Shown: positions 1 through 7,258, counted from the stretch's first letter. The stretch is DNA of 7,685 nt from an uncultured Treponema sp. (GCA_946611835.1 CAMOEE010000121.1:1-7685), one strand, 5' to 3'. The notes: generated by a model not told the origin, from the sequence alone. Numbers and translations: made by a program.

Positions 1-863
1 CCGATGAAAATAATTCCTGCAATTGCCTTTGTGTAGTTGGCAAAGTTGAGGGCAAAGCGCACATAGTAGCCCATTCCGCAGTCTGCACCGAGCATTTCAG
101 CCACAGTCAAAGTCATAAGAGCGTTCGCAAGCCGGATTGGAAGTGCATTTATGATTCTTGGCAGGTTGAACGGAATAATGATTTTGAAAAGAATCGTCGG
201 CGTTGAAAGATTAAGAACCTTTGCCGCATTGACGATTTTTGCCTCAACAAAGGCAGTATTGTTAATCGAACTCATCACAGAACCCCAGAAACCGCTCAAA
301 AAGATTACACACAGCGAAGCGATTCTGAAAGTCGGCATAATAAGAACGATGTACGGTGTATAAATCAAAGCAGGAACCGTCGAAACGGCTTTGACTATCG
401 GGTAAACCGCCTTTGTAAGCCGTGGATTCCAGCCGACAAGAGTTCCAAGAACTACAGCTGAAATTACAGAAAGGCTCATTCCGACGAGAATCAAAAACAT
501 TGAGCTAAGGAACCCTTGAAAAATCGTCAGTGTATCTGAAACGAAAACATAAAAAACATTCTCCGGGGCAGGAACGAATACATACGGAAGAAGATTAAGC
601 CGTGAAACCACAAATTCCCAGATGAACAAAAAAGCATACACGAAAGTCATGATATCCTTTGATGCACGAATCTTAGCCTTATGCCGCAAATTCAGAACAA
701 ACCGGATTTCAATCAACACAAGGACAATCGCGAACACAAGCGGACTTTTTAATCCGATTCTCATTCCTGTCGCATACTTGCTCGGAATAAAAAAACAGAG
801 CAAAGTGAGCACAAAAAACAGATTTGCCAGATTAAGCACATATTTTGAAAGAAAATTTCTCAT
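1..863 (-). CDS. ABC transporter permease, NitT/TauT (SsuC/TauC-like) type, 3' end outside window
   Basis: Inner-membrane permease of an importer for a small anion or organic compound. I translated 287 residues with no stop; the gene runs off the window at base 1. It has hydrophobic segments near residues 11-27 and 41-59, then IWEFVV (81-86) and VPAPENVF (97-104), which match the WE...LPSP start of TauC/SsuC permeases. A cytoplasmic EAA-type loop follows (NAAKVLNLS, 212-220, then IIIPFNLPRI, 228-237), and EMLGADCGMGYYV (256-268) is the typical family motif after it. The usual EAA-loop glycine is replaced by Asn218. About 70 residues with two hydrophobic segments precede the usual family start. 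The ATG overlaps the ATPase stop (ATGA), with GGAGG six bases upstream inside the ATPase gene, so the two are translationally coupled. Family assignment is firm; the substrate is unknown. Confidence 0.9.
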   Translation of the reverse strand, partial: MRNFLSKYVLNLANLFFVLTLLCFFIPSKYATGMRIGLKSPLVFAIVLVLIEIRFVLNLRHKAKIRASKDIMTFVYAFLFIWEFVVSRLNLLPYVFVPAPENVFYVFVSDTLTIFQGFLSSMFLILVGMSLSVISAVVLGTLVGWNPRLTKAVYPIVKAVSTVPALIYTPYIVLIMPTFRIASLCVIFLSGFWGSVMSSINNTAFVEAKIVNAAKVLNLSTPTILFKIIIPFNLPRIINALPIRLANALMTLTVAEMLGADCGMGYYVRFALNFANYTKAIAGIIFI

Positions 864-1681
864 AGGTTTCCTCCCTCGCTGTCGATAAGTTCGCTTGTCT
901 CGTTGTAAAAATACTTTACGAGTTTCTGATAAAGCTCCTTGTATTCCTTGCTTTCCTGAATGTACGGATAATTTCTTGGACGCGGCAAAGTGTCCTCAAT
1001 CACGGCGTAAATATGCTTCGGAATCATGAATACGATTCTGTCTGCCAGAAGTTCCGCCTCGTTCAAATCGTGAGTAACGAACACGACGGTCTTTTTCTTT
1101 TCATCTTCACGCCACATTTTGAGCAAAAGATTCTGCAAATTCTCGCGGATTTTCGCATCCAGTGCACCGAATGGTTCGTCCATCAGTAAGATTTCCGGGT
1201 CACAAGCCATCGCACGGGCAATCGCAACTCGCTGCTGCATTCCGCCCGAAAGCTCACCTGGAAGTTTGTTCTCAAAGCCGTTAAGTTCAACCCGCTTCAA
1301 AAAATTGAACGCGATTTCAGAAGCTTTTTTCTTCGAGATTTTCTCACCACGTTTTTTGTTTGTCTCATACACGGCAAAAGCGACATTTTCCAACGCGGTC
1401 ATCCACGGAAAGAGTGAGTAGCTCTGAAACACAACAGCCCGCTCAACTCCCGCTCCGTGAATTTCCTTTCCGTTGATTTTGACACTTCCGCTGGTCGCAG
1501 TGTGCAAGCCCTCCAAAACCGAAAGCAAAGTGCTTTTTCCACAGCCAGAAGAACCAACGATACAGATAAACTCTCCCCGATGTATCGTAAGGTTAATGTC
1601 TTTTAATGCCTCATAAGTCGTATTTTCAGACTCGTAAGAAAGCGAAAGATTTTTGATCTCAATTACAGGCTCGTTTACCAT
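860..1681 (-). CDS. ABC transporter ATP-binding protein, NitT/TauT (SsuB/TauB/NrtD-like) type
   Basis: Cytoplasmic ATPase that powers the importer whose permease follows it. At 273 residues it is of normal size and complete: Walker A GSSGCGKST (43-51), Q-loop glutamine 86 (VVFQ), signature LSGGMQQR (144-151), Walker B ILLMDEP (164-170), D-loop GALDA (172-176) and switch histidine 204 (VTHD). The signature, the EPFGALDA stretch and the following THDLNEAELLADRI are typical of the nitrate/sulfonate/taurine importer group. The ATG lies just after the LanC-like stop, with GGAGG supplied by the last codons of that gene; the TGA overlaps the permease ATG. The arrangement implies one message for the LanC-like gene, ATPase and permease. 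The matching binding protein is not here but in the upstream unit at 7258-6140. Confidence 0.95.
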   Translation of the reverse strand: MVNEPVIEIKNLSLSYESENTTYEALKDINLTIHRGEFICIVGSSGCGKSTLLSVLEGLHTATSGSVKINGKEIHGAGVERAVVFQSYSLFPWMTALENVAFAVYETNKKRGEKISKKKASEIAFNFLKRVELNGFENKLPGELSGGMQQRVAIARAMACDPEILLMDEPFGALDAKIRENLQNLLLKMWREDEKKKTVVFVTHDLNEAELLADRIVFMIPKHIYAVIEDTLPRPRNYPYIQESKEYKELYQKLVKYFYNETSELIDSEGGNL

Positions 1682-1684
1682 TGG

Positions 1685-3091
1685 CTATGCCTCCAATTTT
1701 GAAGGGAACGGATCATCAACTGCTCTGGCAACATTAAACTCGTTTCGCTCTGCCTGATACAATTGCAAAAGTGACAGTGAAATTCCCGCTGCCCCATCGT
1801 AAAGTCCGATTTTTGTAGCGGCAACATCAGGATTCCGTCTGTGATTAAAAATCCATTTTACCTGCAAGTCTGCCGGATTTTTTTCAAGTCTTGGCTCATG
1901 AGGGTCATATTCATCAGAACGAATTGCCTCGCCAACAATCACGCGACCGCATCTTCGTGCATAATTCAGCCATTTTTCGTCTTTTGTCTCTGCCCACAAT
2001 CCCAAAAAAAGATTTATGATGCCCGCAGTTCCACAACAAAGATTGTGCGCCCAGTAACCTGGCGAGCGGATTTCTGGAGCACCAGCCGCAATAATTCCTT
2101 CCGCATAGGCAAAGGCTTCTTCAAGATATTTTTTTTCGCCAGTGACTTTATAAAGTTTGTACCAGAACCGTGCAGTACCGGCAGGACCATGGCAATATCC
2201 AAGGAAAAATAAATCATTGTTTTTCGGAAGACCGTGAGCAAGAAGTTTCGCACCGTTTTCATTCTTAGTGACAACGCTTTCAAGATATTCAGGAATCCCA
2301 TTAACAGCATCCAAAAAGGCCTTGTCTCCGCTCTCTTCGTAAAGACGAAGCAAAGTAAATCCAACTCCAGCTGTTCCCATCGGGAAGTTCGGGTCAACAT
2401 AATCATCACCACCGTTGAAAAATGCCAAGTCTACGCCGTCATAAGCGATTCCAACTTTCTGCTTTTTTCCTTTGTTCAGAAAATAACGACCAGCTTCAAT
2501 CGCAAAACTCTTCCATTCAGGAACTTTCAAAGCATCAGCGGCATAAAAAAGAACAAGGATTGAGCCTGCGTTTCCGACGATTCCGTTGAAAGTTGACCAG
2601 TAATAGCCGACTCCATCAGGAGATTTTTTTGCTTCCTTGATTTTTGTACCGATGATTTCAGTCACCAGATTTTTATAAAACTCATCGCCAGTTTCTTTAT
2701 AAAGAGCGATGAAAACATAAGCCACACCAGCCCATCCGGTCGTAAAAGCAAAATCAGAAAAATTGCGTTTAAGTTCCCGCTGATTCTGCCATCGCCAGGC
2801 AAGATATTTCGCACCATTTCTGGCTGTCTCAAGATACTCAGGCTTTTTTGTCTGTTTATAAAGCTGAATATTAAAGTAAACCTGTCCGGCTGTTCCCGCA
2901 TAAAGCGTGATGTCGTCGTAATAATTGTCTTTGACGGCCTTGCTCGCACCAAGTGGCGGAACATCGTTAATTTCCCAAGTAATACCAACCGGAGCCGGCT
3001 TTTGTTTTGTGTTGATGAACCGTGCATTTGCTTCTGCAAGTTCCAGATATTCTTCTGGTGTGATTTTCCCAAAGATTCCTCGTTTTGCCAT
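1685..3091 (-). CDS. LanC-like (lanthionine synthetase C family) protein with Cys-Cys-Gly zinc motif
   Basis: A 468-residue protein of the alpha/alpha-barrel LanC/LANCL family, which uses a zinc-bound thiolate to add cysteine or glutathione thiols to dehydroamino acids. Seven helical repeats with glycine-rich turns are visible: YAGTAG (64-69), TGWAG (118-122), GNAG (173-176), MGTAG (238-242), YCHGPAG (299-305), LCCGTAG (351-357) and YDGAAG (431-436). The expected zinc ligands are Cys300, Cys352 and position 353. Position 353 is Cys, where classic LanC and LANCL proteins have His; the CCG version is known in a subgroup of LanM enzymes such as ProcM. There is no signal peptide, so it is probably cytoplasmic. 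GAGGT lies six bases before the ATG. It is the first gene after regulatory cassette A and is followed after 3 bases by the ATPase gene. No LanB/LanM dehydratase or convincing precursor is present, so a role other than lantibiotic synthesis is more likely. The actual reaction is unknown. Confidence 0.85.
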   Translation of the reverse strand: MAKRGIFGKITPEEYLELAEANARFINTKQKPAPVGITWEINDVPPLGASKAVKDNYYDDITLYAGTAGQVYFNIQLYKQTKKPEYLETARNGAKYLAWRWQNQRELKRNFSDFAFTTGWAGVAYVFIALYKETGDEFYKNLVTEIIGTKIKEAKKSPDGVGYYWSTFNGIVGNAGSILVLFYAADALKVPEWKSFAIEAGRYFLNKGKKQKVGIAYDGVDLAFFNGGDDYVDPNFPMGTAGVGFTLLRLYEESGDKAFLDAVNGIPEYLESVVTKNENGAKLLAHGLPKNNDLFFLGYCHGPAGTARFWYKLYKVTGEKKYLEEAFAYAEGIIAAGAPEIRSPGYWAHNLCCGTAGIINLFLGLWAETKDEKWLNYARRCGRVIVGEAIRSDEYDPHEPRLEKNPADLQVKWIFNHRRNPDVAATKIGLYDGAAGISLSLLQLYQAERNEFNVARAVDDPFPSKLEA

Positions 3092-3123
3092 TTTGTACCT
3101 CGCTATGTTTAAATGATTTTTTA

Positions 3124-3146
3124 TTACCTAGTGTTGTAGTAGGTAT
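3124..3146. promoter_or_regulatory. 23-base inverted repeat (dyad A), probable operator
   Basis: Imperfect dyad ATACCTACT-ACAAC-ACTAGGTAA on the minus strand, ending 32 bases before the LanC-like ATG. Together with dyad B it gives the consensus ATACCTAGT-N5-ACTAGGTAT. This is in a position to bind a dimeric repressor or activator. It resembles in outline the AT-rich 25-base dyads of Rrf2/IscR-type Fe-S regulators, but each half is one base shorter, so that identity is speculative. Confidence 0.5.
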
Positions 3147-3210
3147 ACATTTTTTTAGGAAGTTTGAATAATACTTTTTTTTGATATGAGTGATAGGATT
3201 TTTTTATAGG
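3124..3210 (-). promoter_or_regulatory. Regulatory cassette A, upstream of LanC-like/ATPase/permease unit
   Basis: This 87-base region is nearly identical to 7355-7442, with about ten substitutions and one difference in T-run length. Read on the minus strand it contains TCCTATCACTCATAT, a run of eight A, GTATTATTCAAACTT and then the dyad. The TATTAT is a candidate -10 box, with no good -35 at 16-17 bases; TTCAAA 15 bases before TATACC is the other candidate. A weak core promoter plus conserved flanking blocks suggests activator control. The exact transcription start cannot be read by eye. Confidence 0.6.
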
Positions 3211-3219
3211 TGAAGATGT

Positions 3220-3252
3220 AAAAAAAATTGGCTGCCCTTTTATTGTGCAGCC
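3220..3252 (-). terminator. Rho-independent terminator after the nitrogenase-like pair
   Basis: On the minus strand GGCTGC pairs with GCAGCC across an 11-base loop, followed by AA and a run of eight T. It lies 39 bases after the stop of the beta-like gene and just before cassette A, so it separates the two transcription units. Confidence 0.75.
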
Positions 3253-3291
3253 GTTGAGATTTAGCCAAGTTTTTCCTTATTATACGCCTTT

Positions 3292-4653
3292 TTATGCAAG
3301 CTTTGATTCATGAAGCTGTCTTACAAGCGTGGTAACTGCAAAAATAGTATTGTAAATATCTTCCAGAAGCCGAAGTCCCCCTTGATAGCCTACATAACTT
3401 TTTGAGATTACAAGCTGCTGTTTTACAGGCGCACTTGAATATAGAAATGTATTTCCACTTGCCTTTGTATAATCTTTTTCCCAATCGCTTCCGAAAACAA
3501 GCACCCGATGAGATTCTTTTAACTTTGGTTCTGTAATCGCCCGAATTCTTTCTGAATCTGGCTCAAAATACAGAACATTTTTATCATCATAATCAGGAAA
3601 TCTTTCTTTGAAAATTTCACGCAGTTTGTTTTCGTTTTTTTCATTGGGATTATCAGTGACAAACACTCCGTTCAGAATGTAGCCAGCTTCTTCTTCCAGA
3701 AATTTTGCAATTCCGAATGTTGAAAGACTATCCCCGCTAATAAAAAGTTCCTGTGGAAGATTACCATGAAACTCGGAGAAAAAATCAGCAAGACTGACGA
3801 AATAATCGTAGAAAACTTTTTCTTCACGAGAAATTACATCTTCGACAATTTTTGCATCCAAATTTGCGAACTTTGCAACTTCACGCAAGAATCTGCTCGT
3901 CTCAGCACCGCCGACTGGCAACAGTGGATAATGCAGGTATGGAGTTCCATATTTTTTCTGAAGAAATTCCACCGTATCTAGTCCGACCCACGGAGAAAGC
4001 AGAAGATTAAATTCAGCATTCGGGATATTTTTCCATTCAGAAATGCCTTCACTTGTAAGACCAAAAAGGATATTTACTTTAAGTCCAATTTTTTCAAGAA
4101 GAATTTTAATTTGCTCGAAATCTCCACGCCAAAACAAATTCTGAGCAGGAACATCAGCAAACACATTCACAAGACCTTTCTGAACATTTCGCTCGACGTC
4201 ACCAACAAACTGTTCGATTATCGCCTTAACCACGATTTCATGCCCGATGTATGCACTTCCTTTGAAGCCAGATGTCTCAGCACCCACGACAGGAAATCCG
4301 TTTTCTGCAAAGTCTCTGGCAACGCTTGCAGTATTGTCACCGATAATGCCTGCCGTGCATCCAGAAAGAAGAACAAAAAGGTCTCCTTTCATAATTTTTA
4401 AAGCACCTTCTACCTCGCTGCGAAGATTCTTTTCACCACCAAAAACAACGCTGCTTTCATCGGTATTTGTCGAAGGAATCTGGTTTCCGCCTGCATAACA
4501 TTCACCTATATTCGCCACCTGAGCAAATTCATTTACCGTACTTGAGCACCCCGGTCCTGCATGAACTATAGGAATTGCATTTGGAATTGCAAGGACTGTA
4601 TTCTGTGCACCAAGAGCACATGTAAATCTCGATTGTGATATTGCTTTTTTCAT
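3292..4653 (-). CDS. Nitrogenase component 1 beta-like (NifK/NifN-like) protein
   Basis: A 453-residue second subunit of a divergent nitrogenase-like reductase, expected to form a heterotetramer with the alpha-like protein. It shows the Oxidored_nitro pattern: Cys12 (FTCALGA), Cys36 (HAGPGC) and Cys99 (SGCTAGIIGD), spaced as the beta-side P-cluster ligands NifK Cys70, Cys95 and Cys153. TDESSVVFGG (64-73) matches the NifK TEDAAVFGG segment. The position of NifK Ser188 is Gly129 (TSGF). It starts about 60 residues later relative to the first cysteine than NifK, as NifN and other short relatives do. The ATG is 3 bases after the alpha-like stop, with GGAG nine bases upstream, so translation is likely coupled. 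A terminator follows. Whether it is closer to NifN, MarK or an undescribed group needs a tree; I assign no symbol. Confidence 0.9.
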   Translation of the reverse strand: MKKAISQSRFTCALGAQNTVLAIPNAIPIVHAGPGCSSTVNEFAQVANIGECYAGGNQIPSTNTDESSVVFGGEKNLRSEVEGALKIMKGDLFVLLSGCTAGIIGDNTASVARDFAENGFPVVGAETSGFKGSAYIGHEIVVKAIIEQFVGDVERNVQKGLVNVFADVPAQNLFWRGDFEQIKILLEKIGLKVNILFGLTSEGISEWKNIPNAEFNLLLSPWVGLDTVEFLQKKYGTPYLHYPLLPVGGAETSRFLREVAKFANLDAKIVEDVISREEKVFYDYFVSLADFFSEFHGNLPQELFISGDSLSTFGIAKFLEEEAGYILNGVFVTDNPNEKNENKLREIFKERFPDYDDKNVLYFEPDSERIRAITEPKLKESHRVLVFGSDWEKDYTKASGNTFLYSSAPVKQQLVISKSYVGYQGGLRLLEDIYNTIFAVTTLVRQLHESKLA

Positions 4654-4656
4654 AAT

Positions 4657-6117
4657 TTATTTCTCCACAAAATGAAATGGGTCTGTATTTTCGCTGAGCC
4701 ACCAGTCAGAATAAGGGAAGTTAGTATGTTCTGCGAAAGTCCTATACAATTTCTGAGATCTAAACGCACTTCTAATTCTTCTTCCCATTTCAAGAACTCC
4801 ATCGTAACCAACACTCTGGTCAGAATCACCTTCCATGATTGCCGGAATTCCCAGCTTGTTTCCAAGAACCGCAAGTCCGCCATGCCGAACAAAAAGAATG
4901 TCCGGCTTTAATTGCTTTAAAAATTTCAAGACCTGATATGGTTGTTTGTTACAGACAGTGAAATTCGGAATATTTCCTGCCGTCTGAACAAGGAATTTTG
5001 CTGTATTAAGCTCAGGATTATCGTATTTTTTATCATGGTGATAAGTCGTCACACCAACAACCTCAAGTCCCAAATCATGCACAACGCTCGCAATATTATG
5101 GGCAAAGGCATCACCGGCGAAAACATAGGCTTTTTTTCCCTTGAATTCTTCACGAAATTCATTAAGCGCCTTTTCGATTCGTTCATGTTCTTTTCTGATT
5201 GCACCTTCAACAATAGAATGCTTGCTTGTAAGGGCCGCCACAGCACGAAGCCAACGGTCAGTCCACATTATTCCAAAAGGAGCAGGAGCCTGTACTTGTG
5301 GAACTCCATACAATTCTTCCAGTTTATCGGCGACAAAAGTTGAGAGTGTCTCACAAATTGTTGCGGAGCAGGCCGCTTCTGACATCTCAGAAAGTTCGTC
5401 AAAAGTCCTTGTTCGGATTAAAAAATTAGGTCTTAATCCAATTGTTTTCAAGAGCGGTGTAAATGTCGCCTCGCCACTGTTAAAATTGAAAATGTTTACC
5501 AAATCCTCCTGTTTCTTTTTCGGAGGCTTTAAAGCCGTGTTCAGAACCGCATTAAATGATGCGTCAAACCCCGTAGACCAAATTCGGGATTTAAAACCTT
5601 CGCATTCAACGGCAAAAACAGGAATTCCCAGTTCATCGCTCATTTCTTCTGAAACTGCCTGAACATCATCGCCAATGATTCCAGATGCACAAGAAGTCGT
5701 GATGTAAATTACTTTCGGATTATAGCGTTCAAAAGCATCTCGAACACTGTTCCTTAGTTTCTCTACACCACCATAAATCGTGTCAGATTCCTGAATGTTT
5801 GTACAAATTGCATGATGAGAGAATTTTCTGTTTCCTCGGATTTGGGCAACTTTTGAAACATTCTGGTATTGCTGAACAATTCCGCCAAAACAACCAATTG
5901 GGGAATGAACGACAATAGCCGCATCAAATACGGAATAAACTTGCATTAATGCACAACCTTCCTGACAGTTTCCGCATTGTGTAAATCTGAAACGACCAAT
6001 TTTAAGTGAATTTTTTTCCGACCCTTCAACAAGACCTTTCGCATCTCCTCGATATGTCAGAATCGTCTGAAGCCGTTTCTCGCGAATTTCAACTCGTTTT
6101 GCTAATCCTGTTCCCAT
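4657..6117 (-). CDS. Nitrogenase component 1 alpha-like (NifD/NifE-like) protein
   Basis: A 486-residue subunit of a divergent nitrogenase-like reductase. The P-cluster side is kept: Cys76 (HSPIGC) and Cys143 (TSCASGIIGDD), plus Cys51 at the right spacing (25 residues) from Cys76. Cys51 is part of an unusual C48-x2-C51-x3-C55 group. Cys255, 18 residues before the proline of LYGVP, aligns with the FeMo-cofactor ligand Cys275 of NifD (same distance to KYGIP). After KLGIP (421-425) there is no histidine in the place of His442. In the ECEGFK segment, Trp180 and Phe184 replace NifD Gln191 and His195. Cys present with His absent is also the NifE state. AGAGGT precedes the ATG, 22 bases after the binding-protein stop. 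No nifH, nifB or other nif genes are near, so neither N2 fixation nor cofactor assembly is supported. Substrate unknown. Confidence 0.92.
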   Translation of the reverse strand: MGTGLAKRVEIREKRLQTILTYRGDAKGLVEGSEKNSLKIGRFRFTQCGNCQEGCALMQVYSVFDAAIVVHSPIGCFGGIVQQYQNVSKVAQIRGNRKFSHHAICTNIQESDTIYGGVEKLRNSVRDAFERYNPKVIYITTSCASGIIGDDVQAVSEEMSDELGIPVFAVECEGFKSRIWSTGFDASFNAVLNTALKPPKKKQEDLVNIFNFNSGEATFTPLLKTIGLRPNFLIRTRTFDELSEMSEAACSATICETLSTFVADKLEELYGVPQVQAPAPFGIMWTDRWLRAVAALTSKHSIVEGAIRKEHERIEKALNEFREEFKGKKAYVFAGDAFAHNIASVVHDLGLEVVGVTTYHHDKKYDNPELNTAKFLVQTAGNIPNFTVCNKQPYQVLKFLKQLKPDILFVRHGGLAVLGNKLGIPAIMEGDSDQSVGYDGVLEMGRRIRSAFRSQKLYRTFAEHTNFPYSDWWLSENTDPFHFVEK

Positions 6118-6139
6118 TTTTAATACCTCTTTTTATTTT

Positions 6140-7258
6140 TTACAGATAGTTTTTCGCAAAGTCTGGGTATTCATTGTTATGGCTGACAAAATAATCCCAA
6201 AGATTCTTGTAAAATTCTTCATCAGGATATTCAGCTATGATTTCACGCAAGGAATCTGCATATACCGAAATGTCAAAGAATTCTGGAAGAGGACGGGCAT
6301 TATTACCATCAATGTGTCCTAATTCTACTAAAGTATTGTATAAACCAAGAACACCGTTATAATTCGGATCAGGATTATAGCCACGATCTGCATTCAGCTT
6401 AGGGTCATAAACCATTCTTATGACATAATCGTCATCCTGACCATAAGCCTTTGCCAGTGTTTTTATTGACTTCTCTCTATCAAGCTTAAAATCCCTGTAG
6501 GCAAGAATCTGTGCTTTAACAAATGCAATGTAAGTCTCACGGTTTTCCTTAAAATGAGGAGTGTATGCAAGCTGACGGCAGCAAACATTATCAGGTAGAT
6601 AATCTGTAATATTGGCGATAATTACACCGCCATTCGCCTCAAGAAGCTCGACAAATTCTGGATTTACCATTCCCAAATCTATAGATTTTTTACCGATTGC
6701 AATCTGAATGCTTGGATTATCGTCCAGAGATTTGAAAAAAATATCTTTACCGACTTTAAGACCTAGCTGGTGAGTGGCAATATCTTTCATAGCAATATCA
6801 CTTGTCCTCAAAAGAAGAGAGCCTATTGTTTTACCCCGCCAGTTTTCAGGATTCTTCAGCAGTTCAGCGTTATCTTTGTGTGCACCTATGGCAACTCCAC
6901 CAGACTGAGTTCCTGCAAAAAAAGTCAGTTTCTCGTTATTTGCACCCATGACCAATTCTTGTATAACCCCCTGAAAAGCCGCATCTATTTTTCCAAGAGA
7001 AAGTGGTTCTGCAGTATTGTCACCAAGACTCTGGATATCAACAGAAAGTCCATACTTCTCAAAATATCCTTCTTGATTTGCAATAGTGACGGTAGGAGAT
7101 GGTGTGAGAAAAGTAATACGCCCCAAATTCAAATGATATTTTATCTCCGACTTTTTCTTAGAATTGCACGAAGCAGCCAAAATCGACATGCTGAGGATTG
7201 CCATAACTGCAATTTTTGAGGAAAGTTTTGAGACTACTAATGATTTTTTCATAGACAT
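6140..7258 (-). CDS. ABC transporter substrate-binding lipoprotein, NitT/TauT (SsuA/NMT1-like) type
   Basis: Surface- or periplasm-anchored binding protein of the importer. The 372-residue form has a basic N-terminus, a hydrophobic segment (about 17-29) and a lipobox ending LAAS-Cys31, so it is a lipoprotein. The mature part is an NMT1/SsuA-like periplasmic fold: an early strand with ITFLTPSPTVTIANQEGYFEKYGL (split around 48-71), SLGKIDAAFQG (87-97), WRGKTIG (140-146) and an IDLGMVNPEF segment (193-202). These are the usual NitT/TauT landmarks. A vicinal Cys226-Cys227 pair (NVCCRQ) sits near the domain hinge. Two ATGs are possible: AGGAG lies 3 bases before 7258 but 9 before 7252, so the start at 7252 (MKKSL) is preferred and removes two residues. 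It is the first long gene after cassette B. Its ATPase and permease lie in the other unit (1681-1). Confidence 0.92.
   Translation of the reverse strand: MSMKKSLVVSKLSSKIAVMAILSMSILAASCNSKKKSEIKYHLNLGRITFLTPSPTVTIANQEGYFEKYGLSVDIQSLGDNTAEPLSLGKIDAAFQGVIQELVMGANNEKLTFFAGTQSGGVAIGAHKDNAELLKNPENWRGKTIGSLLLRTSDIAMKDIATHQLGLKVGKDIFFKSLDDNPSIQIAIGKKSIDLGMVNPEFVELLEANGGVIIANITDYLPDNVCCRQLAYTPHFKENRETYIAFVKAQILAYRDFKLDREKSIKTLAKAYGQDDDYVIRMVYDPKLNADRGYNPDPNYNGVLGLYNTLVELGHIDGNNARPLPEFFDISVYADSLREIIAEYPDEEFYKNLWDYFVSHNNEYPDFAKNYL

Noticed and set aside
1685..3091. A lantibiotic biosynthesis cluster
   Set aside because: No LanB or LanM dehydratase, protease or export transporter is present; the ABC genes are of importer type. 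LanC-like proteins outside lantibiotic clusters are common.
3124..3210. A sigma-54 promoter, as is common for nif genes
   Set aside because: No GG-N10-GC element (TGGCAC-N5-TTGC type) is found in either cassette.
151..5662. Many open frames of 60-173 codons on the plus strand and in other minus-strand frames
   Set aside because: All lie opposite or inside the six long minus-strand genes, lack family motifs and mostly lack ribosome binding sites; they are shadows of those genes.
4657..6117. Calling the pair nifD/nifK or nifE/nifN
   Set aside because: No nifH, nifB or other nif gene is nearby, the alpha-like subunit lacks the His442 and His195 equivalents, and the neighbours are an importer and a LanC-like gene.
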